Of a DNA stretch of 64,000 nt, positions 46,549 through 55,950 are shown piece after piece. Source of the stretch: CAITWD01 sp963727285 (GTDB lineage Bacteria > Actinomycetota > Thermoleophilia > Miltoncostaeales > Miltoncostaeaceae); assembly GCA_963727285.1 (NCBI GenBank), contig CAVSFF010000003.1:124001-188000 (forward strand), in the 5' to 3' direction. Both the position numbers and the translations under genes were made by a program. The notes below the pieces were generated by a model. The model had not been told where the DNA came from. It made no database searches and saw nothing but the letters and a program-made list of their open reading frames with translations. Numbering within the stretch: position 1 is the stretch's first letter; every line of letters begins with the position of its first letter.

Positions 46549-47139
46549 ATGATCCGTTCGGTCCGAGGGACCCTCACGGCGGTTGGTGCCGACGGTGCCG
46601 TCGTCGAAGTCGGAGGCGTCGGACTGCTTGTCCACGTCTCCACGCAGACCCAGGGAGGCCTTCCGCCGCTCGGCGGTGTCGTCGCCCTCGAGACGCATCT
46701 GATCGTCAGGGAGGACGCGCTGGAGCTGTTCGGCTTTGCCGGCGCGGCGGAACGCGAACTGTTCGTGGCGTTCGTCGGGGTCAGCGGCGTCGGACCCAAG
46801 TCGGCGATCGCCATCTGCGGATTGGCCGATCCCGCGACGCTTCGGCGAACGATTCAGACCGGCGATACCACGACCCTGCAGCGTGCGGCGGGAGTCGGCA
46901 AGCGCACCGCTGAGCGCCTGGTCGTCGAGCTCCGGGACCGCCTGGGCCCGTCCGCCGCCGACGCGACCGTCACCGGCACCACGACGGCGATGACCGGCCC
47001 CCTGCACGATGCCCACGCGGCACTCGCGGCACTCGGCTTCGGCGGCGACGAGATCACGTGGGCGCTCGCCGACGGTGATGCCGACGCGGACACCGGCGAA
47101 CTGGTGCGGGCCGCACTGACCCGCCTGCGCAAGTCGTGA
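46549..47139 (+). CDS. ruvA: Holliday junction DNA helicase subunit RuvA
   Basis: A 196-residue RuvA. Domain I (MIRSVRGTLTAVGADGAVVE) is the OB fold; helix-hairpin-helix motifs are FVGVSGVGPKSAIAI and LQRAAGVGKRTAERLVVEL; after an acid/Thr-rich linker a C-terminal domain III (DAHAALAALGFGGDEITWAL) contacts RuvB. Its TGA overlaps the ruvB start (GTGATG). Confidence 0.95.
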   Translation: MIRSVRGTLTAVGADGAVVEVGGVGLLVHVSTQTQGGLPPLGGVVALETHLIVREDALELFGFAGAAERELFVAFVGVSGVGPKSAIAICGLADPATLRRTIQTGDTTTLQRAAGVGKRTAERLVVELRDRLGPSAADATVTGTTTAMTGPLHDAHAALAALGFGGDEITWALADGDADADTGELVRAALTRLRKS

Positions 47140-48157
47140 TGTCGGACGTGCGCCTTACCGACGCCGACGAGCGGCCCGACGACGTCGATTTCGACCGCGC
47201 GCTGCGGCCGCAGAGCATCACGACCTTCGTGGGCCAGGATTCCGCCCGCCAAAAGCTCAGCGTGTTCCTGACGGCCGCCCGTCAGCGCAACGAGCCGCTG
47301 GATCACGTCCTGCTGGCCGGGCCGCCGGGTCTCGGCAAGACATCATTGGCCCGGATCATCGCCAAGGAGCTCGATGTCGGGTTCCACACGACCAGCGGCC
47401 CGGTGATCGAGCGCAAGGGCGATCTGGCCGCAATCCTGACGGCGGTCAAGGAGCACGACGTCCTGTTCATCGACGAGATTCACCGTCTGGGACGCGCGGT
47501 CGAGGAGAGTGCTCTATCCGGCGATGGAGGACTTCGAGATCGACATCGTCACCGGTCAGGGCCCGTCGGCGACCATTCTGCGGCTCCCGCTGCCGCCCTT
47601 CACCCTTGTCGCCGCCACGACCCGCACCGGGCTCCTGTCGGCGCCGCTGCTCGGGCGCTTCGGCATCGTCGAACGGCTGAACTACTACACCTACCCCCAG
47701 CTCGCGCAGATCGTCCAGCGATCGGCCTCGCTGTTGGACATCGAGATCGACCCTGAGGGGTCTGCCGCGATTGCCTCACGGGCGCGCGGCACGCCGCGGA
47801 TCGCCAACCGCCTCGTGCGACGGGTGCGCGACGTGGCGCAGGTCCGGGGCATCCGACAAATCGATGCCGGCCTCGCGCACGAGGCGCTCGACCTGCTCGA
47901 GGTTGATGCACTGCGGACTCGAAGACCTCGACCGTCGGATTCTGCGCGCCCTGACACAGGCGTTCGAAGGGCGTCCCGTCGGTCTCGGAACCCTCGCCGA
48001 CAGCGTCGGCGAGTCGCCCGACACCATCGAAGACGTCTATGAGCCATATCTGCTGCAGGAAGGCCTGATCGCCCGGACCCCCCGCGGGCGCGTCGCCATG
48101 CCCAAGGCCTACCGCCACCTCGGTATCGAGCCGCCCTCGGAGCCGGTGCTCTTCTAG
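47139..48157 (+). CDS. ruvB: Holliday junction helicase motor RuvB, two frame breaks
   Basis: The AAA+ branch-migration motor. Frame 1: LRPQSITTFVGQDSARQKL, Walker A AGPPGLGKTSLA, Walker B DVLFIDEIHRLGRAVEE. A break near 47510 leads to YPAMEDFEIDIVTGQGPSA, VAATTRTGLLSAPLLGRFGI (sensor 1 and Arg finger), RGTPRIANRLVRRVRD. A second break near 47915 leads to the C-terminal winged helix, GLEDLDRRILRALTQAF to PSEPVLF. Sequence on both sides of each break is fully RuvB-like, so errors are likely. Confidence 0.93.
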
Positions 48158-48206
48158 CGACCGGCCCCGCCGCGGACGATGTCACGCGACGGGGCGGCGG
48201 CGGACC

Positions 48207-49190
48207 TCACCGGCGGCGCTTGCCCTTGGGCAGGCGACGGGTCGGCACGGGAGCCGGAGCGCGGTCCAGCGCCTCGGCGATGCGCTGTCCGACCAATCCG
48301 ACGGCGACCGACGCCGGCACGTACGCCAAGGCGGCGGCGTCCTGATGGGCGGCCTCCTCGGCCGCCGCCAGCCCCTCCGCGGGCGATGCCCCGTCATGCA
48401 ATGCCGTCATCGCAAGGCGCAGCGCCTGCACCTGGGCGGTGTCCTCGCAGCGCGCAAGTCCCAGGTGTTGCAACTGGTGCGCCAATTCCTTGGCGGCGCC
48501 GTCGCCACCGGGTCCGTGGGTGAACGCCTCATGGAGCAGCATCAGGCCCGAGCGCGAGGTGAAGGTGCCACCGGCCTGACGGGCGATGCGCCATGCGATC
48601 TGCGGTTCCCACGCGTTCAGATCGTCCGCGTGTTCGGAGAACACGACGTCCAACAGGGCCTGCTGGTGCGAGTGGTCGTGGTCGTGATCGTCTTCGTCGT
48701 CGTGCGCGTCATCGTGATCGTGGTCGACGCCTGCCGCGACGGCGGCGCGACAGGCGGCGCACCCGGTCGCCAGGCCGAGCGCCGCGTGCGCGATGTCGTA
48801 CAGCGGAGCGATCTCGTCGTCGTCGGCATCCGCGTCGTCGTCCTCGGCCTCGTCGGGCTCGGGGGACTCGGCTTCGGCGCGCAGCAACTCGAAGGCCTTC
48901 TCGAGATCGATGCGATCACCCTCGCCGACGGCATCGTCGAGTAGATCAGCCAGGACGGGTGCGACATCGAGCGGGGTCCCGGCCGACAGCGCGACGATCT
49001 CGCCGTCGAGGCCGTTCAGGTTGCGCAGGACCAGCGGCGGGGTGTTGTCCAGGCGGCGGATGAGGTCCCCGCCGGGCGTGACGCCCGTCTGCTGTGTGAG
49101 TGAGCGGAGCAGCCATTCCGCCAAAGACCATTCGTCCAACACGTCCCCCTGCACATCGTGGATTGCGGCCGGGTACACGATCCCGCGCAC
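48207..49190 (-). CDS. Asp/His-rich protein of unknown function
   Basis: A 327-residue protein without signal or membrane helix. The first ~100 residues are ordered (EWSLAEWLLRSLTQQTG, LRNLNGLDGEIVALSAGTPL). A linker at ~108-128 is almost wholly Asp/Glu/Ala, and another at ~155-175 is Asp/His-rich (DHDHDDAHDDED, HDHDHSHQQ), with CAAC just before; both look able to bind divalent metals. The C-terminal part is helical (LAHQLQHLGLARCEDTAQVQ) and ends Lys/Arg-rich (KGKRRR). It starts at a GTG. A TGTAAT box lies 10 nt upstream. I recognise no family; metal storage or sensing is only a guess. Confidence 0.6.
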   Translation of the reverse strand: MRGIVYPAAIHDVQGDVLDEWSLAEWLLRSLTQQTGVTPGGDLIRRLDNTPPLVLRNLNGLDGEIVALSAGTPLDVAPVLADLLDDAVGEGDRIDLEKAFELLRAEAESPEPDEAEDDDADADDDEIAPLYDIAHAALGLATGCAACRAAVAAGVDHDHDDAHDDEDDHDHDHSHQQALLDVVFSEHADDLNAWEPQIAWRIARQAGGTFTSRSGLMLLHEAFTHGPGGDGAAKELAHQLQHLGLARCEDTAQVQALRLAMTALHDGASPAEGLAAAEEAAHQDAAALAYVPASVAVGLVGQRIAEALDRAPAPVPTRRLPKGKRRR

Positions 49191-49235
49191 CGGAGCCGTT
49201 ATTACACCATCATGGTCACGTCGTCGGCGCGGCCC

Positions 49236-50440
49236 TTACGCCGAGCGGCGGGCGGCGGCGCGTATCGACACGTCGACGCCCTTGCTCTCGAGCACCTCGG
49301 CGTAGATCTGCTCGATCTGCCGGGCAACGATCGGCCACGCGTAGCGATCTTGGGCGACCTGGCGCCCACGGCGCCCCCAGTCCGCGCGCAGGTCCGGATC
49401 GGACAGCACCTTGGCCAGGCCGGCGGCGAGGGCCGGCGGATCGTCACCGGGCACGAACTCGCCCGGCGCGCCGTCCCGCAGCACCTGGCGGAACCCGATG
49501 TTGTCCGCGCAGACGACGGGAATGCCGCTCGCGAACGCCTCCAACAGCACGACCCCGAACGACGCCAGGGTGCATGGGGCGGCCAGAACGGTGGCCTGAC
49601 GGTAGAGCTCCGGACGCTCCTCGTTCAGCAGCCCGAGCCACCGGACACGGTCCCACACGCCGACCTTCTTCGCATGATGCTCGTACAACGGGCGGGCGGG
49701 CCCGTCACCGACGACCTGCACTTCGAACTCGAATCCCTGATCCTGGAGGATCCGAGCCGCGTCCAAGAGCGTCCCGAGGCCATTGCGCGGGTCGAACCGC
49801 CCGACGAACAGGATCCGAGGTGGCCCCGGTGTGCGCTCGGAGGGGTCGTCGAGGGGGTGGAAGAATTCGGTGTCGATCCCGTTGGGGACGATGTCGAACA
49901 ACTCGTCGGGGAAGTACTGCTCGAGCGAGACGACGCACGCCTGCGAGACGGCGATCTTGCGGTCCATGTTGCCAAGTGCCGTGCTGATGTAGGGATGCAG
50001 GACGCGGAAGGCGATATGGCCGCCGTCGAAGTACGTGTGGAAGGTTCCGACGGTGCACAGCGCCTTGGAGGCGCGCAGCGCCCACAGCGCCATGAAGGGC
50101 CCGGCAAGGCCCTGGGCGTGGACCACGTCCATCGGCGCCTGAATGCGCGCGAGGCGGCGCTTGACGGCGCGACCGACCGTGACGCGTGCGATCGAGCCGT
50201 TGGACAGGACCGGGATCGACTGTCCGATGCGCACCGTCCGGTAGCCGGCGTCGACACGGTGGGCGGCATCGGTCAGCTCGGCCGCCGCCCGGCTGCCGTG
50301 GGACGGGTTCGAGGTCACGACCGTCACATCGTGGCCGAGCAGGGCGAGTTCCGCGACAGGAAGTGCACGTGCTCGGATATGCCCCCGAGCACCGGGTAGG
50401 CGTACTCCGTCACCATGGCAATCCGCAACGGGCGGATCAT
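49236..50440 (-). CDS. GT4-family glycosyltransferase (PimA/PimB-like), one frame break
   Basis: A ~400-codon GT-B enzyme. The N-terminal frame gives RIAMVTEYAYPVLGGISEHVHFL; after a break near 50345 the next frame has VTVVTSNPSHG, DVVHAQGLAGPFMALWAL, VGTFHTYFDGGH and, in the C-terminal half, ILFVGRFDPRNGLGTLLDAA, VQVVGDGPARPLYEHHAKK and the nucleotide-sugar site SFGVVLLEAFASGIPVVCAD (the family E-x7-E motif). GGISEHV is typical of phosphatidylinositol mannosyltransferases and relatives. The ATG overlaps the stop of the PAP2 gene and has GGGAGG upstream. A lipid acceptor is likely from context. Confidence 0.87.
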
Positions 50441-51258
50441 GTAAGGCCTCCCGGCTCGCGCGGTTCGGTGCCGAGGGTACTCGTTGCGTCGGCCGTCTGG
50501 TCGGGTTCCCAGGGCCGCCGGATATCGGCGGTGGAGATCCAGTTCACGATCGCAAGCGCACCGGCGACCGCCACGATACCGCCGATCCCGTCGAACACGT
50601 AATGGTTGGCCGTGGCGAAGGTCACCCACGCCATCCACACCGGCAGGATCCACCAGACGTTGCGCCACGGCCCCCATGACCGGCACAGCCAGAACAAGGT
50701 CAGGCCGAACAGGAGCGATTGGCCGATGTGCAGCGACGGCATCGCCGCGTACTCGTTGCGCAGATGCTGAAACCAATCCAGGGCCCCGCCCAGGGTGAGG
50801 GCGTGCTTGGTGGTGTCGATCAGGCCGCGCGCGACCAATCGTGGGGGTGCGACCGGGTACGCCCAGAACACGATCAGCGCGAGCCCGTGGGCCGTCCAGA
50901 ACCAGTTTCTGACGAAGGCGTAGTTCGACTTGCGCAGGTACCAGAGCCCGACGAAAAAGGCGATGAACAGCGGGGTATAGGCGAGGGTGTAGTACCACGT
51001 CGTCACGAAGCGACCGCCGGCGACGGCGTCGGTGACCCGCTGCGACCACGACTCGATGGCGACGCCGAGCGCATGTTCGCTGTGCAAGATGCTGCGGGCA
51101 TGACGAAATGCCCCGCGCACACCGGCCGGATCCGGCGCGACAAGAGCCCGCAGGACCTCGTACACCAGGTCGAGCACGACGAACAGGACGATCTCGCAGT
51201 AGACGGGCCACTGCGCACGCCATGCGCGCGCGCCATACCGTCGGATCCGATCCGGCAT
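50437..51258 (-). CDS. PAP2-superfamily membrane phosphatase/transferase (Aur1-like PAP2_3)
   Basis: A 273-residue membrane protein with about six helices. The catalytic motifs are AMPSLHIGQSLLFGL (PSxH) and ATANHYVFDGIGG (the HxxxD with its His), as in the inositol-phosphorylceramide synthase-like PAP2_3 branch. Such enzymes remove or exchange a phosphate group of a lipid. It is translationally coupled to the GT4 gene (ATGA), so the pair probably acts on one envelope lipid. Start ATG 51258 has TAGGTT 7 nt upstream and no ribosome-binding site; ATG 51315 would add 19 residues. Confidence 0.8.
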   Translation of the reverse strand: MPDRIRRYGARAWRAQWPVYCEIVLFVVLDLVYEVLRALVAPDPAGVRGAFRHARSILHSEHALGVAIESWSQRVTDAVAGGRFVTTWYYTLAYTPLFIAFFVGLWYLRKSNYAFVRNWFWTAHGLALIVFWAYPVAPPRLVARGLIDTTKHALTLGGALDWFQHLRNEYAAMPSLHIGQSLLFGLTLFWLCRSWGPWRNVWWILPVWMAWVTFATANHYVFDGIGGIVAVAGALAIVNWISTADIRRPWEPDQTADATSTLGTEPREPGGLT

Positions 51259-51265
51259 CGCCCGC

Positions 51266-51271
51266 AACCTA
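51266..51271 (-). promoter_or_regulatory. Putative -10 box (TAGGTT), leaderless PAP2 gene
   Basis: TAGGTT on the minus strand lies 7 nt before the ATG at 51258, and would drive the PAP2-GT4 pair. Confidence 0.4.
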
Positions 51272-51418
51272 CCAGGGGTGCCGCCGCGGGCCCCAAGCCC
51301 GTGGTGCACATCCACGAATCCGCGCCATGTCGGCGGATGGCAGCCCCGTAACAGTGCATGAAACCGGCTCTGCTATCTTCCGCCGACCATCGTCCTTGTG
51401 CCGAGAGGCCGCCGTTTC

Positions 51419-51748
51419 GTGAGCGCACAACTGCTGTTGTTTGTCGTCGTCCTGTTCGGGGCGATCTACGTCTTCATGATCCTGCCGCAGCGCAGGGCTC
51501 GGCGTTCTCAGCAAGAACTGATCACCAAGCTCGGTCCCGGATCGGACGTGATCACCACCGGCGGGCTCTATGGAACCGTCACGGAGATCGAGGATGGCGA
51601 CACCGTCTTGCTTGAGGTTGCAGAGGACACCGAGATCCGCATCTCCAAGGCGGCGATCGTCCGGGTCATCACCGGCGCAGACGTCCCGGAGCACGAGGAC
51701 GACACTCTGGAAGCCGGCGAGACGGACCCAGATACCGACAACGGGTAG
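51419..51748 (+). CDS. yajC: Preprotein translocase accessory subunit YajC
   Basis: A ~109-residue YajC: one N-terminal membrane helix (AQLLLFVVVLFGAIYVFMIL) followed by the hallmark PQRRARRSQQELITKLGPGSDVITTGGLYG, split here as PQRRARRSQQ and GSDVITTGGLYG, and an acidic tail. It associates with SecDF. A GTG at 51398 would add seven basic residues; the GTG at 51419 gives the usual N-terminus. secDF follows after 3 bp. Confidence 0.93.
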   Translation: MSAQLLLFVVVLFGAIYVFMILPQRRARRSQQELITKLGPGSDVITTGGLYGTVTEIEDGDTVLLEVAEDTEIRISKAAIVRVITGADVPEHEDDTLEAGETDPDTDNG

Positions 51749-51751
51749 GGC

Positions 51752-54607
51752 ATGACCAGGCGCCGCCGGTCTCTGCTGCTGCTGCTGCTGGTCGCCGGGC
51801 TGACGCTCGCGTCGCTGGTGGCCATTGCCGTGCGCCCGGTCGTCCTGGGGCTCGACCTCCGCGGCGGGGTCCAGGTCATCCTTCAGGGCAAGCCGACGGC
51901 CGACTCCCAGGTCAATTCGGCGTCGATCCAGCGGTCGGTCGACATCATCAACAACCGGGTCAACGCCTTCGGCGTCGCCTCGCCGTCGATTCAGACCCTC
52001 GGCACCGACCAGATCTCCGTCCAGCTGCCGGGAGTCAACAACCCGAACGAAGTCGTCACCAACCTGATCAAGCCGGCCCAGCTGGCGTTCTACGACTACG
52101 AGAACAACGTCGTGTCCGGGACGCCGTCGACGAGCCTGTATGCGACCGTCCTGCAGGCCCAGAAGACCCATGTCGCCGACCCGTCCCGTGGGGCGGAGTC
52201 GCTCTATGCGTTCGACAAGACCACCCACAAGCTGACCGCCGGGCCCGAGCCGGTGACCGTCGGCGAGGACCGCGCCCAAGCGGTCCAGGCCTTGCGTGAC
52301 AGTGTCGAGGGTGCCGGGCTCAAGTGGTCCGATCAGGTCGTCGAATCGGTGCCCAAGGGCCTGACGATCGTCGGGCAGCAGCAGACGCTCGCAACCAACC
52401 GCAACGTCGGCGTCACCACGTACCAGATCTTCCAGGACCGACCGGCTCTCACGGGGTCCGACATCAGCTCCGCATCGGTACTGGCGAACTTCGGCAACGG
52501 CGGCAGCGGCCAGCCGGTCGTGACCATGTCGTTCACCGGCAAGGGCGCGACGGACTTCCAGAACGTGACCCGGGAACTGGCGCAACGCGGCAAGATCGCC
52601 AGCCAGAACCAGAGCTTCGCGATCGTCCTCGACGGTCAGCTGATCAGCAATCCCATCGTCGACTACACCCAGTACCCGCTCGGTATCGACGCCAGCAACG
52701 GCGCCCAGATCCAGGGGAATTTCAGCCAGTCGCAGGCACAGACGCTCGCTGACCAAATCAACTCCGGGGCACTGCCGATCCGGCTCGTGCCGATCAGCGA
52801 AAGCCAGGTGTCCGCGACCCTCGGGGCCCAGTCGCTGCGCGAAGGTCTCATCGCCGGAATCATCGGACTGATCCTCGTCCTGATCTTCCTGATCGCCTAC
52901 TACCGCCTGCTGGGCATCGTCGCGGCGCTCGGGCTTCTGATCTACGCGGCGCTGTTCTATGCGGTCGTCGTCCTCTGGCCGATCACTTTGACGCTTCCGG
53001 GTATCGCGGGCGTAATCCTCACCATCGGTATCTCTGCCGACGCCAACGTGATCATTTTCGAGCGCGTCCGGGAAGAGGCGCGGTCCGGCAAGAGCGCGGC
53101 GGCCGCTCTCTCACAGGGCTACAAGCGCGGGCTCGCCGCGATCATCGACGCGAACGTCGTCACGCTTGCCACCGCGATCCTCGTGTTCATGTTCGCGACC
53201 GCCGGCCCGAAGGGCTTCGCCTTCACCCTCGGGGTCGGCGTACTGATCTCCCTGTTTACGGCCGTGGTCGCGACGCGCGCGATCTTCGGCGTGCTGATCG
53301 ACAGCAAGGTCGTCAGCGAAGACCGGTTCATGGGCCTCAAGAAGGGCCGCGTCTACAACTTCGACTGGGTGGGGCACTGGCGCTGGTGGCTGGTCATCTC
53401 CACCGTCCCGGTCTGCATCGGGCTGATCTGGCTCGCGGTCTTCGGTCTGAATCTTGGCCTTGACTTCACCAGCGGCACCCGCATCACCACCGGACTCGAC
53501 CGACCCGCCACCGTGGCCCAGGTCCGTCAGACCGTCGCCAGCGCCGGATTCTCGGACGCGACTGTGCAGGGCCTGACCTCGACGACGGGTGGAAAGCCCA
53601 ACACCGAATTCCAGATTGCGACGAAGGCGCTCGACCAGAGCCAGATCCGGACGCTGCGCCAGGCCCTCGACGTGCGCTATGGCGTCAACACCAAGACGTT
53701 CAACCTCGAGGAGGTCGGCCCGACATTCGGGCGCGAGGTCATCCGCAACGCGATCTACGCGATCGTGCTCAGCCTGCTCATCGTGCTGGCGTATCTGATC
53801 ATCAGGTTCGAGTACCGGTTGGCCCTGCCGGCCATGCTGTCGGTGGTCCACGATGTCCTGCTCAGCCTCGGGGTCTATGCCATCACCGGACGAGAGGTCA
53901 CCAGCGATACGGTTGCGGCCCTGCTGACGATCCTCGGGTACTCGCTGTATGACGTGGTGATCGTCTTTGACCGGATCCGCGAGAATGTCCCGCTCATGCG
54001 GGGGTCCCGCTACCGCACAATCGTCAATCGGTCGATCAACGAGACGATTACCCGGTCGGTCATCACGACCCTGATCACACTGATTCCCGTGCTGTCCTTG
54101 TTCGTGTTCGGGGGACCGACCCTCCAGGACTTCTCGTTCGCCCTGCTTGTCGGCATCCTGTCGGGTGGCGTCTCGTCGATCGTGATCTCCGCCCCGCTGG
54201 CGTCGTGGTGGAAGGAACATCAGCCCGAGCAGCGCAAGGTGGCCGGCAAACGCACCCGACGGCCGATCGACGACTCCCGGGATTCCGACGTCGTCGACGT
54301 CGCCGCCCTCGAGCGCGCCGAGCGCGAGGTGATGGGGTTGCCGGACCCGTTTAATGAAGTCGAGACGCGGACCCCCGAACTGGCGACCGATGACGTCGTC
54401 GACGACGAGCCGGAGGAGACGCCCTCGGTCGTCGAGAGCGTCGAGGCCGAACTCCTCGATGCCCCGCCCGTACGGGAGCCCGAGGCCGAGATCCCGGACC
54501 CGGGCCACGTCGACGACGACGCCGACACGGCGACCGAGCCCGCCGCACCCCGCGCTCCGCGCGAACGTCGCCACCACCGCGCCCAGGAGCGGAGGCGACG
54601 CACATGA
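51752..54607 (+). CDS. secDF: Fused SecD-SecF protein-export membrane subunit
   Basis: A 951-residue natural fusion. The SecD half (to ~520) opens with a helix and VLGLDLRGGVQVIL, has the large external P1 region, and six helices with TLPGIAGVILTIGISADANV. The SecF half starts near 545 with FGLNLGLDFTSGTRI and ends near residue 813. A ~135-residue acidic, probably disordered cytoplasmic tail follows. SecDF uses proton flow to pull exported proteins outward. Most actinobacteria keep secD and secF separate, so the fusion is a useful lineage mark. The stop overlaps the next gene by 4 bp. Confidence 0.95.
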   Translation: MTRRRRSLLLLLLVAGLTLASLVAIAVRPVVLGLDLRGGVQVILQGKPTADSQVNSASIQRSVDIINNRVNAFGVASPSIQTLGTDQISVQLPGVNNPNEVVTNLIKPAQLAFYDYENNVVSGTPSTSLYATVLQAQKTHVADPSRGAESLYAFDKTTHKLTAGPEPVTVGEDRAQAVQALRDSVEGAGLKWSDQVVESVPKGLTIVGQQQTLATNRNVGVTTYQIFQDRPALTGSDISSASVLANFGNGGSGQPVVTMSFTGKGATDFQNVTRELAQRGKIASQNQSFAIVLDGQLISNPIVDYTQYPLGIDASNGAQIQGNFSQSQAQTLADQINSGALPIRLVPISESQVSATLGAQSLREGLIAGIIGLILVLIFLIAYYRLLGIVAALGLLIYAALFYAVVVLWPITLTLPGIAGVILTIGISADANVIIFERVREEARSGKSAAAALSQGYKRGLAAIIDANVVTLATAILVFMFATAGPKGFAFTLGVGVLISLFTAVVATRAIFGVLIDSKVVSEDRFMGLKKGRVYNFDWVGHWRWWLVISTVPVCIGLIWLAVFGLNLGLDFTSGTRITTGLDRPATVAQVRQTVASAGFSDATVQGLTSTTGGKPNTEFQIATKALDQSQIRTLRQALDVRYGVNTKTFNLEEVGPTFGREVIRNAIYAIVLSLLIVLAYLIIRFEYRLALPAMLSVVHDVLLSLGVYAITGREVTSDTVAALLTILGYSLYDVVIVFDRIRENVPLMRGSRYRTIVNRSINETITRSVITTLITLIPVLSLFVFGGPTLQDFSFALLVGILSGGVSSIVISAPLASWWKEHQPEQRKVAGKRTRRPIDDSRDSDVVDVAALERAEREVMGLPDPFNEVETRTPELATDDVVDDEPEETPSVVESVEAELLDAPPVREPEAEIPDPGHVDDDADTATEPAAPRAPRERRHHRAQERRRRT

Positions 54608-54978
54608 CGCCGCCGTCGATCCGTGACGCCGTCGAGCAGGCGATTCTTCTGTCCGTCGGTGCCGCCGCGCTCACCCGCGACCGCATTGAGGGCATTGTCG
54701 GCGAACTCGTGGCGCAAGGCCGGGTCTCGGCCGAGGACGGGCGTGAATTGGTCGAGCGCCTGATCGCACGCGTGGTCGACCCCCAGCGCCCGAGTCCGAG
54801 TGGCCTGATGGGACATGTCGAGGACACGCTGCGCGGTGCGCTCTCCGACGCGGGTGTGGTCACCCGTGCCGAAGTGGATGACCTCCGCGTCCACCTGGCC
54901 GAGCTCGACCACCGACTGCGCATCGTCGAAGGTAGCGCCACGCCCGACGCCGCCGAGGACCCTCCGGCGTCCGACTAG
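54604..54978 (+). CDS. Phasin-like/PhaF-type helical protein
   Basis: A 124-residue helical protein. The first half (SIRDAVEQAILLSVGAAALT, then RDRIEGIVGELVAQGRVSAE and DGRELVERLIARV) matches the phasin-family pattern of a hydrophobic helix followed by a helix-turn-helix with Asp/Glu-rich turn. The second half is a short coiled segment (AEVDDLRVHLAELDHRLRIVE). Similar small proteins lie beside AarF-type kinases in several genomes; one such kinase is encoded 3.3 kb downstream here. Its start overlaps secDF (ATGA). Function is not established. Confidence 0.6.
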   Translation: MTPPSIRDAVEQAILLSVGAAALTRDRIEGIVGELVAQGRVSAEDGRELVERLIARVVDPQRPSPSGLMGHVEDTLRGALSDAGVVTRAEVDDLRVHLAELDHRLRIVEGSATPDAAEDPPASD

Positions 54979-55107
54979 CGGGCATCCGCCCCGTGTGACC
55001 CCGGCCGGGGCGCGTTCGTAAAGCGCCTTCTCGTGCCTGCCGATACCTGACCCGTAGGCGCCCATTCCGGCGCGCCCGAGTCCAGGAAGTCGAGAAGCCG
55101 GCACACG

Positions 55108-55803
55108 ATGGCCCATTACGCCCGATCCACTCCGCCCGTGCACCCGCCCGGGCGCCCGTCGGCCCCCGAACAGCCGTGGACCGGCTGGTGGCAGCCCGCT
55201 GCCACCGCCGACACCTCCGGGCACGGTGCCGTCGGTGTCACCGAGGCCCCTGACCACGAGATTCCTCACCACGCCGAGCCGGAGCGGGCCCAGATTCCCA
55301 ACGCGCCGTTTCTTGGTCCGGCGACCGGCAACGCTCCGGACCTGTACGCCGGAGCGGGGGCGATGGACCGGGGAGGTCTTCGCCGGGTCGGCGTCCCGCC
55401 GTCGGGATCTCCGATCGGCACGGTCCCCGCGGCCGCCCCGGGCGAGCCTGCCCACGAGGCCGCACTGCCACATCAGCGGGGCATGCTCGAGACCGCCGCA
55501 ACCCGTTCGCTCGAACTGCCCGCCAGCACCGCCAACGACGCCGATTTCACCGTCGAGGGCGTCGCCCAGCGCAGTGGTGATCTGGTGTTTGTCGGCATCA
55601 CATTCCCCGAACGGCTGACTGTTGCACCCGATCCGTCGGCGATTCGCCTGACGATCGTCGCCGCCGCCAACGCCGATCTCGACAGCGTGTGTGTCGCCCC
55701 CTTCGACGGCTTCGGCCCGGACCGGGTCGGATTCACGTTGATTGCCGCAGCGCTCAACCCGGGCGCCATGTGGGTCGATGGGCAATACCACGTGGAGCTC
55801 TGA
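55108..55803 (+). CDS. Soluble unknown protein sharing a C-terminal domain with the 55951-58218 product
   Basis: A 231-residue protein, no signal peptide or membrane helix. The N-terminal ~120 residues are Pro/Ala/Gly-rich and probably disordered, with a WW motif (TGWWQPAA). The C-terminal ~95 residues appear folded, with alternating strands: DFTVEGVAQRSGDLVFVGI, LTIVAAANADLDSV, GFTLIAAALNP and WVDGQYHVEL at the end. The same spaced pattern (F-V-G-A-GD, A-N-D, GFTL, G-YHV) closes the much larger protein encoded next. No known family is recognised. Confidence 0.65.
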   Translation: MAHYARSTPPVHPPGRPSAPEQPWTGWWQPAATADTSGHGAVGVTEAPDHEIPHHAEPERAQIPNAPFLGPATGNAPDLYAGAGAMDRGGLRRVGVPPSGSPIGTVPAAAPGEPAHEAALPHQRGMLETAATRSLELPASTANDADFTVEGVAQRSGDLVFVGITFPERLTVAPDPSAIRLTIVAAANADLDSVCVAPFDGFGPDRVGFTLIAAALNPGAMWVDGQYHVEL

Positions 55804-55950
55804 CGTGTCGCGTCACTGCTCCCGGGCCGTCCGCCCCACCGCGGTCGGCGTCCCTGAAACGCTCCTCTTACAGCACGACCCGGCTTCGTCATACCCTGAG
55901 GATCCGGAGACCCGCAGCGCCGGTCGTGCCGAATGGAAGAAGACTCCCTC

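Noticed and set aside
48158..48206. Terminator hairpin between ruvB and the convergent Asp/His-rich gene
   Set aside because: Only a 6-bp CGCCGC/GCGGCG pairing with a 20-nt loop could be found; too weak to call.
55027..55097. Possible structured leader upstream of the gene at 55108: CTTCTCG (55027-55033) paired with CGAGAAG (55091-55097)
   Set aside because: Only 7 bp over a 57-nt loop with no extension; expected by chance in such sequence and not matching a riboswitch I know.
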